A DNA stretch of 64,000 nucleotides. Origin: Burkholderia ambifaria AMMD (lineage in GTDB: Bacteria > Pseudomonadota > Gammaproteobacteria > Burkholderiales > Burkholderiaceae). Positions 38,630-47,861 of this stretch are shown piece by piece. Every line of letters begins with the position of its first letter. Position 1 is the stretch's first letter. The position numbers and the translations under genes were made by a program. The notes beneath the pieces are model-generated. The model saw nothing but the letters and a program-made list of their open reading frames with translations. It was not told the DNA's origin and ran no database searches. The stretch lies in NCBI RefSeq assembly GCF_000203915.1, contig NC_008391.1, forward strand, positions 744,001 to 808,000, given 5' to 3'.

Positions 38630-38714
38630 CGCGGCGATCGGCGTGGGCGACGGAATCGTGGCCCCAGCGATGCAGCCCTTGGCCGAGGCGCGACGCGCAG
38701 CGCTAACCCGCATC
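38618..38714. repeat. 15-bp perfect inverted repeat with 67-base interior
   Basis: GATGCGGGTTAGCGC (38618-38632) and its exact reverse complement GCGCTAACCCGCATC (38700-38714) flank 67 bases. The left arm includes the VOC gene stop codon. The loop is too long for a standard terminator and has no T tract. It could be a miniature element or a large RNA hairpin. Confidence 0.7.
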
Positions 38715-38761
38715 AAATGTCGACGATGCGGCCGACGCGAATGTCCCACGCCCCCGTGAAC

Positions 38762-39565
38762 TCAATCCGTCCGATCCCCCGTCGAACGCGGCTTCATCCG
38801 CCCCGGCGAATAACCGTAGAACTGCCGGAACGCGTGCGCATACGCGCCTTCGCTGGAATAGCCGACGGCGACCGCGACGTCGAGCAGCCGAGCGCCGCAG
38901 CGATGCATCGCGAGCGCCTTCGTCATGCGCGCATGGGTGCGCCATTGCTGAAACGACAGCCCGGTCGACTTGACGAAGGCCCGCTGCAGCGTCTTTTCGC
39001 TGGCGCCGACCTGACGGGCCCAGTCGCCCAGCATGCGCGCGTCCGCCGGATCGATTTCCAGCGCGCGGCAGATGACCGAAATGCGCGGATCGTCGGGAAT
39101 CGGCATGCCGGCCGCAACGCGCGGCGCACGACGGATTTCCGCGACGATGACCCGCGTTTTCCAGAAACGCACGTCCGACGACGCGTCGGTATCGTCCCAA
39201 CGTTCCGCATCCAGGATCAATTCCTTCAGCAGCGGACTCACGTGCGACACCGAGAAGGTGGGCTCGGCATACAGGCCCGCACCGATATAGACGCTGTGGT
39301 AGCGATACGGCCGGCCCATCAGAATCGAATGCGGTAAGTCGGGCGGAATCCAGGCGGCCTGCCCCGGCCCGAGCCGGACCAGATGGTGCGGCGTTTCCAG
39401 CAACGCCGCGCCGCGCTCCGGATAGAGCAATTGACCGCAGCTGTGCACATGGCGCGGCGATTCGGCGGTCGTGCCTTCGCGCACGATCAACACCAGTTGC
39501 TCGCCATCCGCCAACGCGCGCAACCGCTCGGGCGAACCGGCCGTCACGGATTTCGTCTGTCGCAT
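38762..39565 (-). CDS. AraC-family transcriptional regulator
   Basis: A 267-residue regulator with an N-terminal cupin (VHSCGQLLYPERGAALLETP and LGPGQAAWIPPDLPHS) and a C-terminal double helix-turn-helix (ASEKTLQRAFVKSTGLSFQQ, then VAVAVGYSSEGAYAHAFRQF). The start MRQTKSV at 39565 leaves 229 bases to the divergent molybdoenzyme gene. It may control that gene, though no operator was found. Confidence 0.92.
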   Translation of the reverse strand: MRQTKSVTAGSPERLRALADGEQLVLIVREGTTAESPRHVHSCGQLLYPERGAALLETPHHLVRLGPGQAAWIPPDLPHSILMGRPYRYHSVYIGAGLYAEPTFSVSHVSPLLKELILDAERWDDTDASSDVRFWKTRVIVAEIRRAPRVAAGMPIPDDPRISVICRALEIDPADARMLGDWARQVGASEKTLQRAFVKSTGLSFQQWRTHARMTKALAMHRCGARLLDVAVAVGYSSEGAYAHAFRQFYGYSPGRMKPRSTGDRTD

Positions 39566-39794
39566 TCGAATCGAAAACTGACTGTTTTCATGCTGTGCGG
39601 GAAAAAACCCGGCAGTACATTGGCACCGGGCCGGCGCAGTGTGAGCACCGACGACGTTTCGCCGGCCCCTTCCGGCCTTGGGGCCGAGGATAGCACCGGC
39701 CGCACGATCGAATGAACCCGCCGCCATTGCTGCAGGGGCACGAACAATCAGCAGCCGTCCGAACCGCAGTCACGCACGGGTACAAACAACGAAC

Positions 39795-42107
39795 ATGGCG
39801 ACACGATCCATCCAAACCGCTTCGCACTGGGGCGTCTACAACGTGCTTACGGACGCCGACGGCGCCATCACGGGCATGACGCCGTTTGCCGCCGACCGCC
39901 ATCCCGCGACCTTCGTCGGCGGCCTGCCGGAGATCGTGCGCGGACGGCTGCGCATCGACCGGCCCTACGTGCGCGCCGGTTACCTGCGCTCGCGCAACCG
40001 CGACCGTCGCGGCGGCGACACCTTCGTGCCGGTGAGCTGGGACGATGCGCTGCGCCTCGTCGCCGACGAGCTTGCGCGGGTCAAGGCCGAGCACGGCAAC
40101 GAAGCGATCTACGGCGGCTCGTACGGCTGGGCCAGCGCCGGGCGCCTGCATCACGGGCCGAGCGTGCTCAAGCGGCTGCTCGGCCTGCACGGCGGCTACG
40201 TCGACAAGCGCGGCAACCACAGCTTCGGCGCGGCCCTCGGCGTGATGCCGTACATCCTCGGGCGCTCGGATATCACGAACCTCGTGCCGTCCTGGCCGGA
40301 CGTGATCGAATCGACCGGACTGGTGGTCATGTTCGGCGGGGCCGCGATGAAGAACACGCAGCTCGACGCCGGCGGCGCCGTGATTCACGACAGCGTCGAC
40401 TGGTACGCCCGGGCCGGCGAGCAGGGCCCGCCGTTCATCGTGATCAGCCCGTCGCGCGCCGACGTGCCCGCCGGCCCCCGCGCGGAATGGATTCCGATCC
40501 GGCCGCATACCGATACCGCGCTGATGCTGGGCATCGCGCACACGCTCGTCGACGAAGGGCTGCACGATACCGGCTTCCTGTCGCGCTACTGCGAGGGATT
40601 CGAGCGGTTCGAAGCGTATCTGCTCGGCCGCGACGGCGGCACGCCGCGCAGCCCCGAATGGGCGGCGGAGATCACCGGCATTCCGCCCACGCGCATCCGC
40701 GAACTCGCGCGATCGATGGCGGCCAACCGGACCCTGATCAACCTCAGTTGGTCGATCCAGCGAGCCGATCACGGCGAGCAACCGGTATGGATGGTGGTGA
40801 CGCTGGCCGCGATGCTGGGTCAGATCGGCCTGCCCGGCGGCGGCTTCAGCCTCGGCTTCGGCGCCGTCAACGGCATCCTGACGCCGCGCGTCGACGGGAT
40901 GCCCAGGCCGACGCTGCCGCTCGGGAAGAATCCCGTGCGCACCTACGTGCCGGTCGGGCGCGTGGCCGACATGCTGCTGCATCCCGGCCAGCAGATCCGG
41001 TGTTTCGGCGAGACGATCACGTTTCCGGATATCCGGCTCGTCTATTCGATCGGCGGCAATCCGTTCCACCACAACGCGAACCTGAATCGCTTCCTGCGCG
41101 CGTGGCAGCAGCCCGAAACCGTGATCGTCCACGAACCCTGGTGGAATCCGGCAGCGCGGCACGCGGACATCGTATTGCCGGCGACGACCACGATGGAACG
41201 CAACGACATTCTCGCGCACGAGCATTCGCCGTACTGGCTCGCCATGCGGCAGGTGATCGAACCGGTTGGCCTCGCGCGGAACGACTTCGACATCCTGGCC
41301 GACGTGGCCGATGCGCTCGGCTTCCGGGCGGCGTATGACGAAGGACGCGACGAATCGGGCTGGCTGCGTCACATGTACGACGTCGCCAGAAACACCGCGC
41401 AGAAGAACGGCTTCACCCTTCCCGACTTTGCGACGTTCTGGGCCGACGGCCAATACCGGTTTCCGCAACCGGACGCGCGCACCGTGCTGCTGGACGCGTT
41501 TCGCCGCGATCCGGTCGCCCACGCGCTGGCGACCGCGTCCGGGAAAATCGAAATTCATTCGCGCGTGATCGAGCAGTTCGGCTACGACGATTGCCCGGCG
41601 CATCCGGCGTGGCTCGAACCGCAGGAATGGCTGGGCGCGGCCGACGCGGCGCGCCATCCGCTGCATCTGCTGTCAAACCAGCCGGCGACCCGGCTGCACA
41701 GTCAGCTCGACCCCGCTTCGGCCAGCCGGGCGAGCAAGGTCGCCGGGCGCGAGCCGCTCTACATGCATCCGCACGATGCGGCGTCCCGCGGCATTCGCGA
41801 CGGGCACGTCGTGCGTGTGTTCAACGATCGTGGCGCGTTCCTCGCGGGTATCGTGCTCGCCGACTTCCTGGTGCCGGGCGTCGTGCAGATCGCGACCGGC
41901 GCGTGGTACGACCCGCTGCACGGCGGCATGCCGGGCACGCTCGAAAAACACGGCAATCCCAATGTCGTCACGCTGGACAAGGGAACGTCGGAGTTGACGC
42001 AGGGATCCGTCGCGCAAACGGCGCTGGTGGAAGTCGAGGTCTTTGCCGACCCGCCGCCCGTCACGGCATTCGAGCCGCCCGCGATCGCCGAAACCGGCGC
42101 CGGCTGA
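39795..42107 (+). CDS. bisC: Molybdopterin oxidoreductase, biotin/TMAO/DMSO reductase family (BisC-like)
   Basis: A 770-residue bis-MGD enzyme without an iron-sulfur motif or Tat signal, as in cytosolic BisC. Tyr110 and Trp112 in GGSYGWASAG match the active-site pair of DMSO reductase, and Ser143 (in GNHSFG) lies exactly 31 residues after Trp112, as does the Mo-ligand serine there. BisC reduces biotin or methionine sulfoxides. It is divergent from the AraC regulator and convergent with the CusF-like gene. Confidence 0.9.
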   Translation: MATRSIQTASHWGVYNVLTDADGAITGMTPFAADRHPATFVGGLPEIVRGRLRIDRPYVRAGYLRSRNRDRRGGDTFVPVSWDDALRLVADELARVKAEHGNEAIYGGSYGWASAGRLHHGPSVLKRLLGLHGGYVDKRGNHSFGAALGVMPYILGRSDITNLVPSWPDVIESTGLVVMFGGAAMKNTQLDAGGAVIHDSVDWYARAGEQGPPFIVISPSRADVPAGPRAEWIPIRPHTDTALMLGIAHTLVDEGLHDTGFLSRYCEGFERFEAYLLGRDGGTPRSPEWAAEITGIPPTRIRELARSMAANRTLINLSWSIQRADHGEQPVWMVVTLAAMLGQIGLPGGGFSLGFGAVNGILTPRVDGMPRPTLPLGKNPVRTYVPVGRVADMLLHPGQQIRCFGETITFPDIRLVYSIGGNPFHHNANLNRFLRAWQQPETVIVHEPWWNPAARHADIVLPATTTMERNDILAHEHSPYWLAMRQVIEPVGLARNDFDILADVADALGFRAAYDEGRDESGWLRHMYDVARNTAQKNGFTLPDFATFWADGQYRFPQPDARTVLLDAFRRDPVAHALATASGKIEIHSRVIEQFGYDDCPAHPAWLEPQEWLGAADAARHPLHLLSNQPATRLHSQLDPASASRASKVAGREPLYMHPHDAASRGIRDGHVVRVFNDRGAFLAGIVLADFLVPGVVQIATGAWYDPLHGGMPGTLEKHGNPNVVTLDKGTSELTQGSVAQTALVEVEVFADPPPVTAFEPPAIAETGAG

Positions 42108-42131
42108 TCGGATCGTGCAAGTGCGCGTGCA

Positions 42132-42479
42132 TCAGGGCCGTTTCACGAGCGTCACGATCGTAAGCGTGCCGTTCACGCGTTCGACCCTTACCTTGACCTT
42201 GTCGCCCACGTGCAGCGAATCGATCATCGCCGGGTCGCCGGCCTTGAATGCCATCGTCATCGGCGCCATCCCGACGTTCTCCAGCGCGCCGTGCTTCAAC
42301 GTCACCATGCCGTGCGCCGCATCGATCCGTTTCACTTCGGCGTCGGTCAGCGCCGCATCCGGCGCGGCCATCTTCATGTCGCCCATGCTCATGCCGGACA
42401 TGCTGCCGGCCGCGCGCACCGGCGTGGCCACGACGGCCATCGCGCCAAAAACGGAGATGACGATGCATCGGATCTTCAT
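42132..42479 (-). CDS. CusF-like periplasmic copper-binding protein
   Basis: A 115-residue exported protein: signal peptide (1-23, ending VRA), then a Met-rich linker (GSMSGMSMGDMKM) and a CusF-type OB-fold with GMVTLKHGALENVGMAPMTM. The His and Met residues there match the Cu(I)/Ag(I) site of CusF, although the canonical Trp is not obvious. It should bind copper in the periplasm. It is the last of three co-directional metal-handling genes. Confidence 0.88.
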   Translation of the reverse strand: MKIRCIVISVFGAMAVVATPVRAAGSMSGMSMGDMKMAAPDAALTDAEVKRIDAAHGMVTLKHGALENVGMAPMTMAFKAGDPAMIDSLHVGDKVKVRVERVNGTLTIVTLVKRP

Positions 42480-42519
42480 CGAAATTCTCCCCGGTGCGGC
42501 AAATGACGAATGCGCGCCG

Positions 42520-43311
42520 CTACACCAGCAACGTCGCGACCGCCCACGCAATCAGCACGACGCCGAGCGCACGGCCGATGCGCTCGCCGCCGGGCAGCAC
42601 CTTTTCAATCAGCACGAACAGCGACAACGCGACGATCCACACGACGTTCATCACGCCGCCGACGAACAGCAGCGCCATCAGCAGCCAGCAACAGCCCACG
42701 CAATACGCACCGTGGCGCACGCCGAGCAGGAAGCTGCCCGTGATGCCCGGCCGCCAGTACGTCGTCAGGAAGCGGACCGGTGACCGGCATTGCCGCAAGC
42801 AAGCCTGTTTCAGCGGCGAAAACTGGTAGATGCCGGCCAGCGCGAGAACGATCGCGGAGAGCACAGCGCTCTTCGACCACAGCATCATCCCGGAGATCAG
42901 GCCGGCAGGCTGCAGCAGCATCTGCAGCACGGCCGCGACGAGCGAGAACGCGAACCACGATGCCAGATAGCCGGCCAGCAGGAACGTCGACGTGAATGCC
43001 GATCCGGCGCCGGCCGGATCGTGATGCCGCAGCACGCGCCGGTACAGCAGCACGAGCGGTGCCGCGCCGGGCGTCATCATCGCGGTCATCATCACCCACC
43101 ACATCAGGATCACGGTCGCCAGCGACGGGGCCATCGCGCCCATGTCGTCGGCCAGCCGATGCGGGAACAGTGCGACCGCCGTCATGTCCAGCGCCGACAT
43201 GCCGGTGCCGGCCCCCGTCCACAGGTAGGCCCAGCACGCGCCGGCGAGCGCGGTCAAGCCGAGCAGCGTGACGACGCGCTCGCGCCCGAGAACATCGTCG
43301 ACGGGGATCAT
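42520..43311 (-). CDS. DUF2182 Met/Cys-rich integral membrane protein
   Basis: A 263-residue protein with about seven hydrophobic segments. The conserved core is MWWVMMTAMMTPGAAPLVLL, and a second block LGVRHGAYCVGCCWLLMALL has three cysteines in a membrane helix. Met and Cys ladders of this sort suggest soft-metal handling. The start ATG at 43311 overlaps the stop of the preceding DUF1326 gene (ATGA). Function is unknown for the family; context with a CusF-like protein points to copper. Confidence 0.85.
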   Translation of the reverse strand: MIPVDDVLGRERVVTLLGLTALAGACWAYLWTGAGTGMSALDMTAVALFPHRLADDMGAMAPSLATVILMWWVMMTAMMTPGAAPLVLLYRRVLRHHDPAGAGSAFTSTFLLAGYLASWFAFSLVAAVLQMLLQPAGLISGMMLWSKSAVLSAIVLALAGIYQFSPLKQACLRQCRSPVRFLTTYWRPGITGSFLLGVRHGAYCVGCCWLLMALLFVGGVMNVVWIVALSLFVLIEKVLPGGERIGRALGVVLIAWAVATLLV

Positions 43312-43952
43312 GCCGTGACGCGATGCCGGATCAGCCCGTGATTGTTCAGATGCAGCCGTGCGAACTGCGCGTAGCTGCCCTTGAGATCCAGCTCGATGTT
43401 GCCATGCGACCGGCCGGTACCCGAACCGATCTCGGCCAGCTCGTATTCGAAGCCGTGCGGCAGGTCGATCCGTGCGCGATGTTCGGCGCCCGTCACCGGA
43501 TTGCGGATCGGTTCGCCGACGATGTCGAACACGCCGTCGACGCTGATCCGGCCGCGCCGCGCATCGACATCGACGTCGAACTCGATCTTCGCGAAGATCG
43601 GATCGTACGCCTGCTCGAGCGTCGACGCGAACACGGAGAACATCGTCGCGAATGGATCGGTATCCTGACCGGTCATGATCTTCAGCACGGCCTCGCATTG
43701 CGCGGGGCTTGCGCGATTATCGACGATCGGCTGACAGCGGCCGTGGCCTTCGTGAATCGGTCCCGGCCACTGGAATACGACCGCGATCCGCACGCCGTCG
43801 AGCACCACGTCGCCGTAGTGACCGCTGTCGATTGAAATCGCACCCATTGCTTCGCAGTTGCCATGCGTCGGCAGCGAATTGAACTGGCAGGGGCAACCGT
43901 ATGAGCAATTGCAGTTCATTAGTTCGGTTCCCTGAATCTCCCACGGCGTCAT
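43308..43952 (-). CDS. DUF1326 cysteine-rich protein
   Basis: A 214-residue cytosolic protein of the DUF1326 family. The N-terminus has the signature ELMNCNCSYGCPCQFNSLPT, with four closely spaced cysteines that look like a metal or redox site, followed by a His-containing GNCEAMG segment. No signal peptide is visible. It is the first gene of the trio and is translationally coupled to DUF2182. The two families often occur together; their shared job is not known to me. Confidence 0.85.
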   Translation of the reverse strand: MTPWEIQGTELMNCNCSYGCPCQFNSLPTHGNCEAMGAISIDSGHYGDVVLDGVRIAVVFQWPGPIHEGHGRCQPIVDNRASPAQCEAVLKIMTGQDTDPFATMFSVFASTLEQAYDPIFAKIEFDVDVDARRGRISVDGVFDIVGEPIRNPVTGAEHRARIDLPHGFEYELAEIGSGTGRSHGNIELDLKGSYAQFARLHLNNHGLIRHRVTA

Positions 43953-44223
43953 GGCTTCACCTCGCGCGGTCGGCGATACGTAACGTTTCGAATCTAGTGC
44001 ACCCCACGGGGGAAAGCAAAGTAAGCGCGATGCGCGTCGATTGTCGCTAAGACAGCGTCCCCGCAGCGCGCAATGACACGTGCAATCGAGCGTGTTCGCA
44101 CCATGTCGGACAAAAGCCAACGACCCTGTTGCATCGCAACGAATGCGGGCATTCCGCATCGGTCCTGGTCCATACTGTCTCGCAATCGACCACTCCCCGA
44201 CCGTCGTCGCGCGGTTGGCTGTC

Positions 44224-45387
44224 ATGCGCGTTCATAGTGCATTGCTCTTTCTCGTCGGCACCCTGCTTACCGCGGGCGGCTACGGCGCCACGTTCCTGCT
44301 GTCGATGCGTTTTCGCATGATCGGCGGCAGCGATCTCGATACCGGCGCGGCCCTGGCCGCCGCGACGGTCGGCACCTTCGCCGGCCTGTCGGTGGTCGGC
44401 TGGTTCTCGCGGCAGATCGGCGCCGCGCGAATCGCCGCGTTGTCGTCGCTGTGCATCGGTGCCGGCATCGTGGGCTTCGCACTCGTCGGGCGCGCGCCGT
44501 CCGCCGACTTGCTGGCCGGCTTCCTGGTCGGCTTCGGCTGGGGCGCGTTTCACCTGGCCGCACCAATGTCGCTCGCGGAGCGCACCAGCGGCGCCGCGCG
44601 AAACGTCTGGTTCTTCCGGTCGGCGACCTTCCAGATGACGGGGATCGGCGCATCCCCGGCATTTGCCGCGTATGCGATGCGGGTGCTCCACTGGTCGATC
44701 GACGACACGCTTTACGCGGTCGGCGCGCTGTGCGCACTCGCGTCGCTGATGCTGGAGGCGTTCGGCCGCCTGTGTCCGCGCCCGCCCGCCGCCGTGTCCG
44801 GCGGCCGCTGGGTCCGCGAGCTTCGCGCCATTTCGCGCACGCGCGCGGCCGTGCCGATCGCGATGATCGCGCTCGGTACCTGCGTGTTCTCGGGCCTGAT
44901 GACGTTCCAGATGTCGTTCATGCAAGGCACGCAAGCGCGCCCGGGCACATTCTTCAGCCTTTACACGGTGACGGTCGTGACCGCGCGCTGGCTGCTCGGC
45001 AAATGGGTGCGAATGGCGCGTCCGGAAATCGCGACCAAAGGGTTGCTCGTGACGATGTTGCTCGGGGCGCTCGCGATGTTCGGCGCGTCCTCGCACGCGT
45101 CGTTCCAGTCGATCGCGGCGGTGCTGCTCGGCGCAGGCTACGGGCTCGTGTATCCGGTCATCCAGGCGCAGGCGCTCAACGATTGCCCGCCCACGCAACA
45201 GCACGGCGTGCTCACGTGGTTCGTCGCGTCGTATTTCATCGGCACGTTCGGCTTTCCGTCGGTCGGTGGCTGGGTGATGGTGCACGCGGGCAAGGGTGCG
45301 TTGCTGATGCTCATCGCGAGTTGTGGTCTCGCGGCGCTGTCGCTCGCGTTCCTGCACGACCGCCCGGCGCCGGCGCGCACGCGATGA
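44224..45387 (+). CDS. Major facilitator superfamily transporter
   Basis: A 387-residue, 12-segment transporter. The start MRVHSALLFLVGTLLTAGGY gives the first helix; the frame is open further upstream but that part is charged and unsupported. A loop between helices 2 and 3 has WFSRQIGAARIAALSS, the motif-A position, weakly conserved. It may be an exporter; no substrate can be assigned. It is transcribed divergently from the DUF1326 gene with 271 bases between them. Confidence 0.85.
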   Translation: MRVHSALLFLVGTLLTAGGYGATFLLSMRFRMIGGSDLDTGAALAAATVGTFAGLSVVGWFSRQIGAARIAALSSLCIGAGIVGFALVGRAPSADLLAGFLVGFGWGAFHLAAPMSLAERTSGAARNVWFFRSATFQMTGIGASPAFAAYAMRVLHWSIDDTLYAVGALCALASLMLEAFGRLCPRPPAAVSGGRWVRELRAISRTRAAVPIAMIALGTCVFSGLMTFQMSFMQGTQARPGTFFSLYTVTVVTARWLLGKWVRMARPEIATKGLLVTMLLGALAMFGASSHASFQSIAAVLLGAGYGLVYPVIQAQALNDCPPTQQHGVLTWFVASYFIGTFGFPSVGGWVMVHAGKGALLMLIASCGLAALSLAFLHDRPAPARTR

Positions 45388-45410
45388 GCGGCGTCGTGAT
45401 GCCGGTGCGG

Positions 45411-45659
45411 CTAACTGGATTTCTTCGGTGCGCGTGCGACGGAAAACCACGCCATCGCCGCGCCCGCGACCCACGCGCAGGTCACCAGCAGGTCGAAGTC
45501 CATCATCGCCTCGAAATTCGCACTGTTCTCGAAGCTGCAATGCCGGCCGTGAAGGAATTCGATGCAACCGCTGACGACCCACTGGACGTGCATGAATACG
45601 TGATAGACGGCGAAGGCCGAAGCGATGACGGCGACGCGCAGGGGTATAGTCGTTTTCAT
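45411..45659 (-). CDS. Small membrane protein of unknown function
   Basis: An 82-residue protein with two hydrophobic segments (VAVIASAFAVYHVFMHV and LLVTCAWVAGAAMAWFSV) separated by a short Cys-containing loop. No family recognised. It ends 24 bases from the convergent MFS gene. The start MKTTIPLRV was chosen over an upstream Arg-rich extension. Confidence 0.6.
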   Translation of the reverse strand: MKTTIPLRVAVIASAFAVYHVFMHVQWVVSGCIEFLHGRHCSFENSANFEAMMDFDLLVTCAWVAGAAMAWFSVARAPKKSS

Positions 45660-45796
45660 TCGGCGCCGGAGGCGGTAGGCTGATCTGACGCCGATCTTAA
45701 GACAACGACGCCGCATCAGGCAATCGATCCCGCGCGAACGTCATGACCGGCATGCACGATAGCGAATCGCCATCCGCATAAACCCCGAGGAAACTC

Positions 45797-45898
45797 ATGT
45801 CCGAACCTCACACGATCGCGCTGATCGTCGATCCTGAATACGGTGAGCGGATTCGTGCGGTTGTCGCGGGCGTTTGGCACGTGTGGGTCGTGACGTGA
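45797..45898 (+). pseudogene. N-terminal relic of a conserved hypothetical protein
   Basis: A 33-codon ORF (MSEPHTIALIVDPEYGERIR...) with normal start context, then an abrupt stop after HVWVVT. It looks like the front end of a longer Burkholderia protein cut off by deletion; the downstream sequence belongs to the convergent carbonic anhydrase gene. Confidence 0.4.
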
Positions 45899-45934
45899 CA
45901 TGGCATGAACGATGCGGCCGTCGATGCGCGCCGC

Positions 45935-46465
45935 CTACGCGTCGTCGATCTGCCTGAGCGTCTTCAGGCAATCCACCGCAAGCTGCTGATAGACCCGCGT
46001 GCCGTTCGCCTTCGCCGCGATCTCCGCGTCGTTCAGTCGCCGCACCACGCGCCCCGGCACGCCCGCGAGCAGCACGCCGCGCGGCACGTCGTAGCCGGCC
46101 TTCACGAACGCGCACGCGGCGACGATCGTCGTCGCGCCGATCGTCGCTCCGTCCATCACGACCGCGTTCATCCCGCTCATCGTGTCCGGTTCGAGCGTCG
46201 CGCCGTGCACGATCGCACCGTGTCCGATGTGGCTGTTCATGCCGAGGCGGCACGTCTCGCCGATGCCGACGTGCAGCACGCAACCGTCCTGCACGTTGCT
46301 GCCTTCGTCGACTACGATCGCGCCGAAATCGCCGCGCAGGCTCGCATGCGGGCCGATGTAGCAGCGCGCGCCGATCGTCACGTCGCCAATCACGACCGCG
46401 CTCGGATGAACGTACGCGGACGGATCGACGCGCGGGCGCGTGCCGTTGAATTCGAACAGCGGCAT
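45935..46465 (-). CDS. Gamma-class carbonic anhydrase / PaaY-CaiE-like hexapeptide protein
   Basis: A 176-residue left-handed beta-helix protein of repeated hexapeptides (for example [20 protein letters not shown]). Metal-binding His residues fit the pattern in [23 protein letters not shown]. Relatives are gamma carbonic anhydrases and PaaY thioesterases; which activity applies is uncertain. It lies directly after an etfA remnant. Confidence 0.9.
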   Translation of the reverse strand: MPLFEFNGTRPRVDPSAYVHPSAVVIGDVTIGARCYIGPHASLRGDFGAIVVDEGSNVQDGCVLHVGIGETCRLGMNSHIGHGAIVHGATLEPDTMSGMNAVVMDGATIGATTIVAACAFVKAGYDVPRGVLLAGVPGRVVRRLNDAEIAAKANGTRVYQQLAVDCLKTLRQIDDA

Positions 46466-46468
46466 CGC

Positions 46469-46745
46469 TCAGAGCACCGCGGCCGCTTCGGGCACGAGCG
46501 TGAACAGGTCGCCGACGAGGCCGTCATCGGCCACGCTGAAGATCGGCGCTTCGGGTTCCTTATTGATCGCGACGATCACCTTCGAATCCTTCATGCCTGC
46601 CAGATGCTGGATCGCACCCGAGATGCCGACTGCGATATACAGCTGCGGCGCGACGATCTTGCCGGTCTGGCCGACCTGGTAGTCGTTCGGCACGTAGCCG
46701 GCGTCGACTGCGGCGCGCGATGCGCCCAGCCCGGCGCGCAACATT
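46469..46745 (-). pseudogene. C-terminal relic of electron transfer flavoprotein alpha subunit
   Basis: The segment reads [20 protein letters not shown], then [20 protein letters not shown] and ends [13 protein letters not shown], the highly conserved FAD-binding C-terminus of EtfA. Homology stops near 46745 and no N-terminal half or etfB is present. Truncated copies of this sort are non-functional. Confidence 0.85.
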
Positions 46746-47138
46746 CTGGTCGAACTGGGCCGGCAACGGCTCGTCGGCGGTGAGGAGGACATGATCGAGG
46801 ATGCGGCGCTGACGATGGTGCGCGCGCGGGCGGTGGCGGCGTAACCTGCGTAGCTTGATGGCATCGGGCGGCGTCGTCGCGGTCCGCGGGCGGCTTGACG
46901 CGCAAGCCGGCGCGGTCGCATTTCGCGACGCGCATCGATGCGTTCTTGCGGGGACACGGCCGCTCGAGCGTTGCACACGCGGCGCGACCGGAAAAGAGGA
47001 CCTTGGCCGCCGCGGCACTGCACGCCGCCGGCGACCGACGAACGGCGCTGATCTCGCCGTCCATCCGGTGTGTCCGACCGTACGGGATGGTCGGACAGGT
47101 TTCGATCGGCGCAGCGTTGCGCGCCCGACCGTTACTGC
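46746..47138. other. Intergenic region with no supported gene
   Basis: About 390 bases between the etfA relic and infA. A short plus-strand open piece ending at 46844 ([18 protein letters not shown]) may be another gene end, but it is too short to name. A small inverted repeat TGTCCGACCGTACGGGATGG/TCGGACA occurs near 47071-47099. Confidence 0.4.
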
Positions 47139-47402
47139 TTAGCGACGCGGTTGCCCGCTGCGCGGCGGACGCGTCGAGTTCGCGTCCTTGTGACGGAAGT
47201 TGATGCGCCCCTTCGTCAGGTCGTACATCGACAGTTCCAGCGTCACACGATCACCCGCGAGAATGCGGATGTGGTTCTTGCGCATGCGGCCCGACGCGTA
47301 CGCGCCAACCACAACGCCGTTTTCCAGCGTGACACGGTATTTGCTGTCCGGCAGCACTTCGTCGACGATTCCGTCCAGTTCCAACAGTTCTTCTTTTGCC
47401 AA
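47139..47402 (-). CDS. infA: Translation initiation factor IF-1 (second copy type)
   Basis: An 87-residue S1/OB-fold protein that binds the ribosomal A site during initiation. The core [36 protein letters not shown] and [11 protein letters not shown] is typical. It is longer than the usual 72 residues because of a basic tail ([12 protein letters not shown]), as in the accessory IF-1 of Burkholderia. The start is TTG at 47402, six bases after GGAGGA; upstream in-frame sequence is unsupported. Confidence 0.93.
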   Translation of the reverse strand: MAKEELLELDGIVDEVLPDSKYRVTLENGVVVGAYASGRMRKNHIRILAGDRVTLELSMYDLTKGRINFRHKDANSTRPPRSGQPRR

Positions 47403-47724
47403 ACCAATTCCTCCAGAGAAGGTGAATGACCGCGGCCACGGCGAGCTCACCGGCGCCGTGGCCCGCAACGGGACGGCCGCCGGCAGGATGTCGGGTTTCA
47501 ATTCGTTCAGACGGGCGACGGGCCCATCTTGCAATCGGAGCCCGGCGCATTGCGGCGGTCGGGCGGTCAGTGGCGGCGGTGCGATCAGCACCGCGCAAAG
47601 TCGGGACCGTGCCATGTGCGGCATGGCGACGGCCTACGGGTTGCAGCATGGGCCGCTGGCGACGCGGCGAGCGCTTCGCGAGGGCGTTGAATCGCACGTC
47701 GTACGGACCTGCGATGTGAGGGAA

Positions 47725-47771
47725 GCACACGACCGATGCATCGTGTATACCGCGATGCATCGGTCGTGTGC
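47725..47771. repeat. 19-bp perfect inverted repeat with 9-base spacer
   Basis: Positions 47725-47743 and 47753-47771 are exact reverse complements (arm GCACACGACCGATGCATCG), separated by TGTATACCG. The repeat lies between the cold-shock gene and infA. It has no T tract on either side, so it is more likely a protein-binding site, a recombination-site-like palindrome or an RNA-stabilising hairpin than a terminator. Confidence 0.8.
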
Positions 47772-47822
47772 GTCGGAACGCGCAGGACACCGGCTTGGGC
47801 CGGCATCCGCGCGAGCTCCGTC

Positions 47823-47854
47823 CGGCAGCGGCCGCCATTCGGCGGCCGGTGCCG
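47823..47854 (-). terminator. Stem-loop after the cold-shock gene
   Basis: A 14-bp stem with one mismatch (47823-47836 with 47841-47854) and a 4-base loop begins 8 bases after the cold-shock gene stop. No U tract follows, so termination is uncertain; it may protect the 3' end. Confidence 0.4.
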
Positions 47855-47861
47855 ACACGGC

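Noticed and set aside
44047..45582. A 511-codon minus-strand frame across the MFS gene.
   Set aside because: His/Arg/Glu-rich shadow typical of antisense to membrane-protein genes.
46860..47138. Short plus-strand frame with an Arg-rich product suggesting an integrase or transposase scrap.
   Set aside because: No conserved catalytic motif; composition matches random high-GC sequence.
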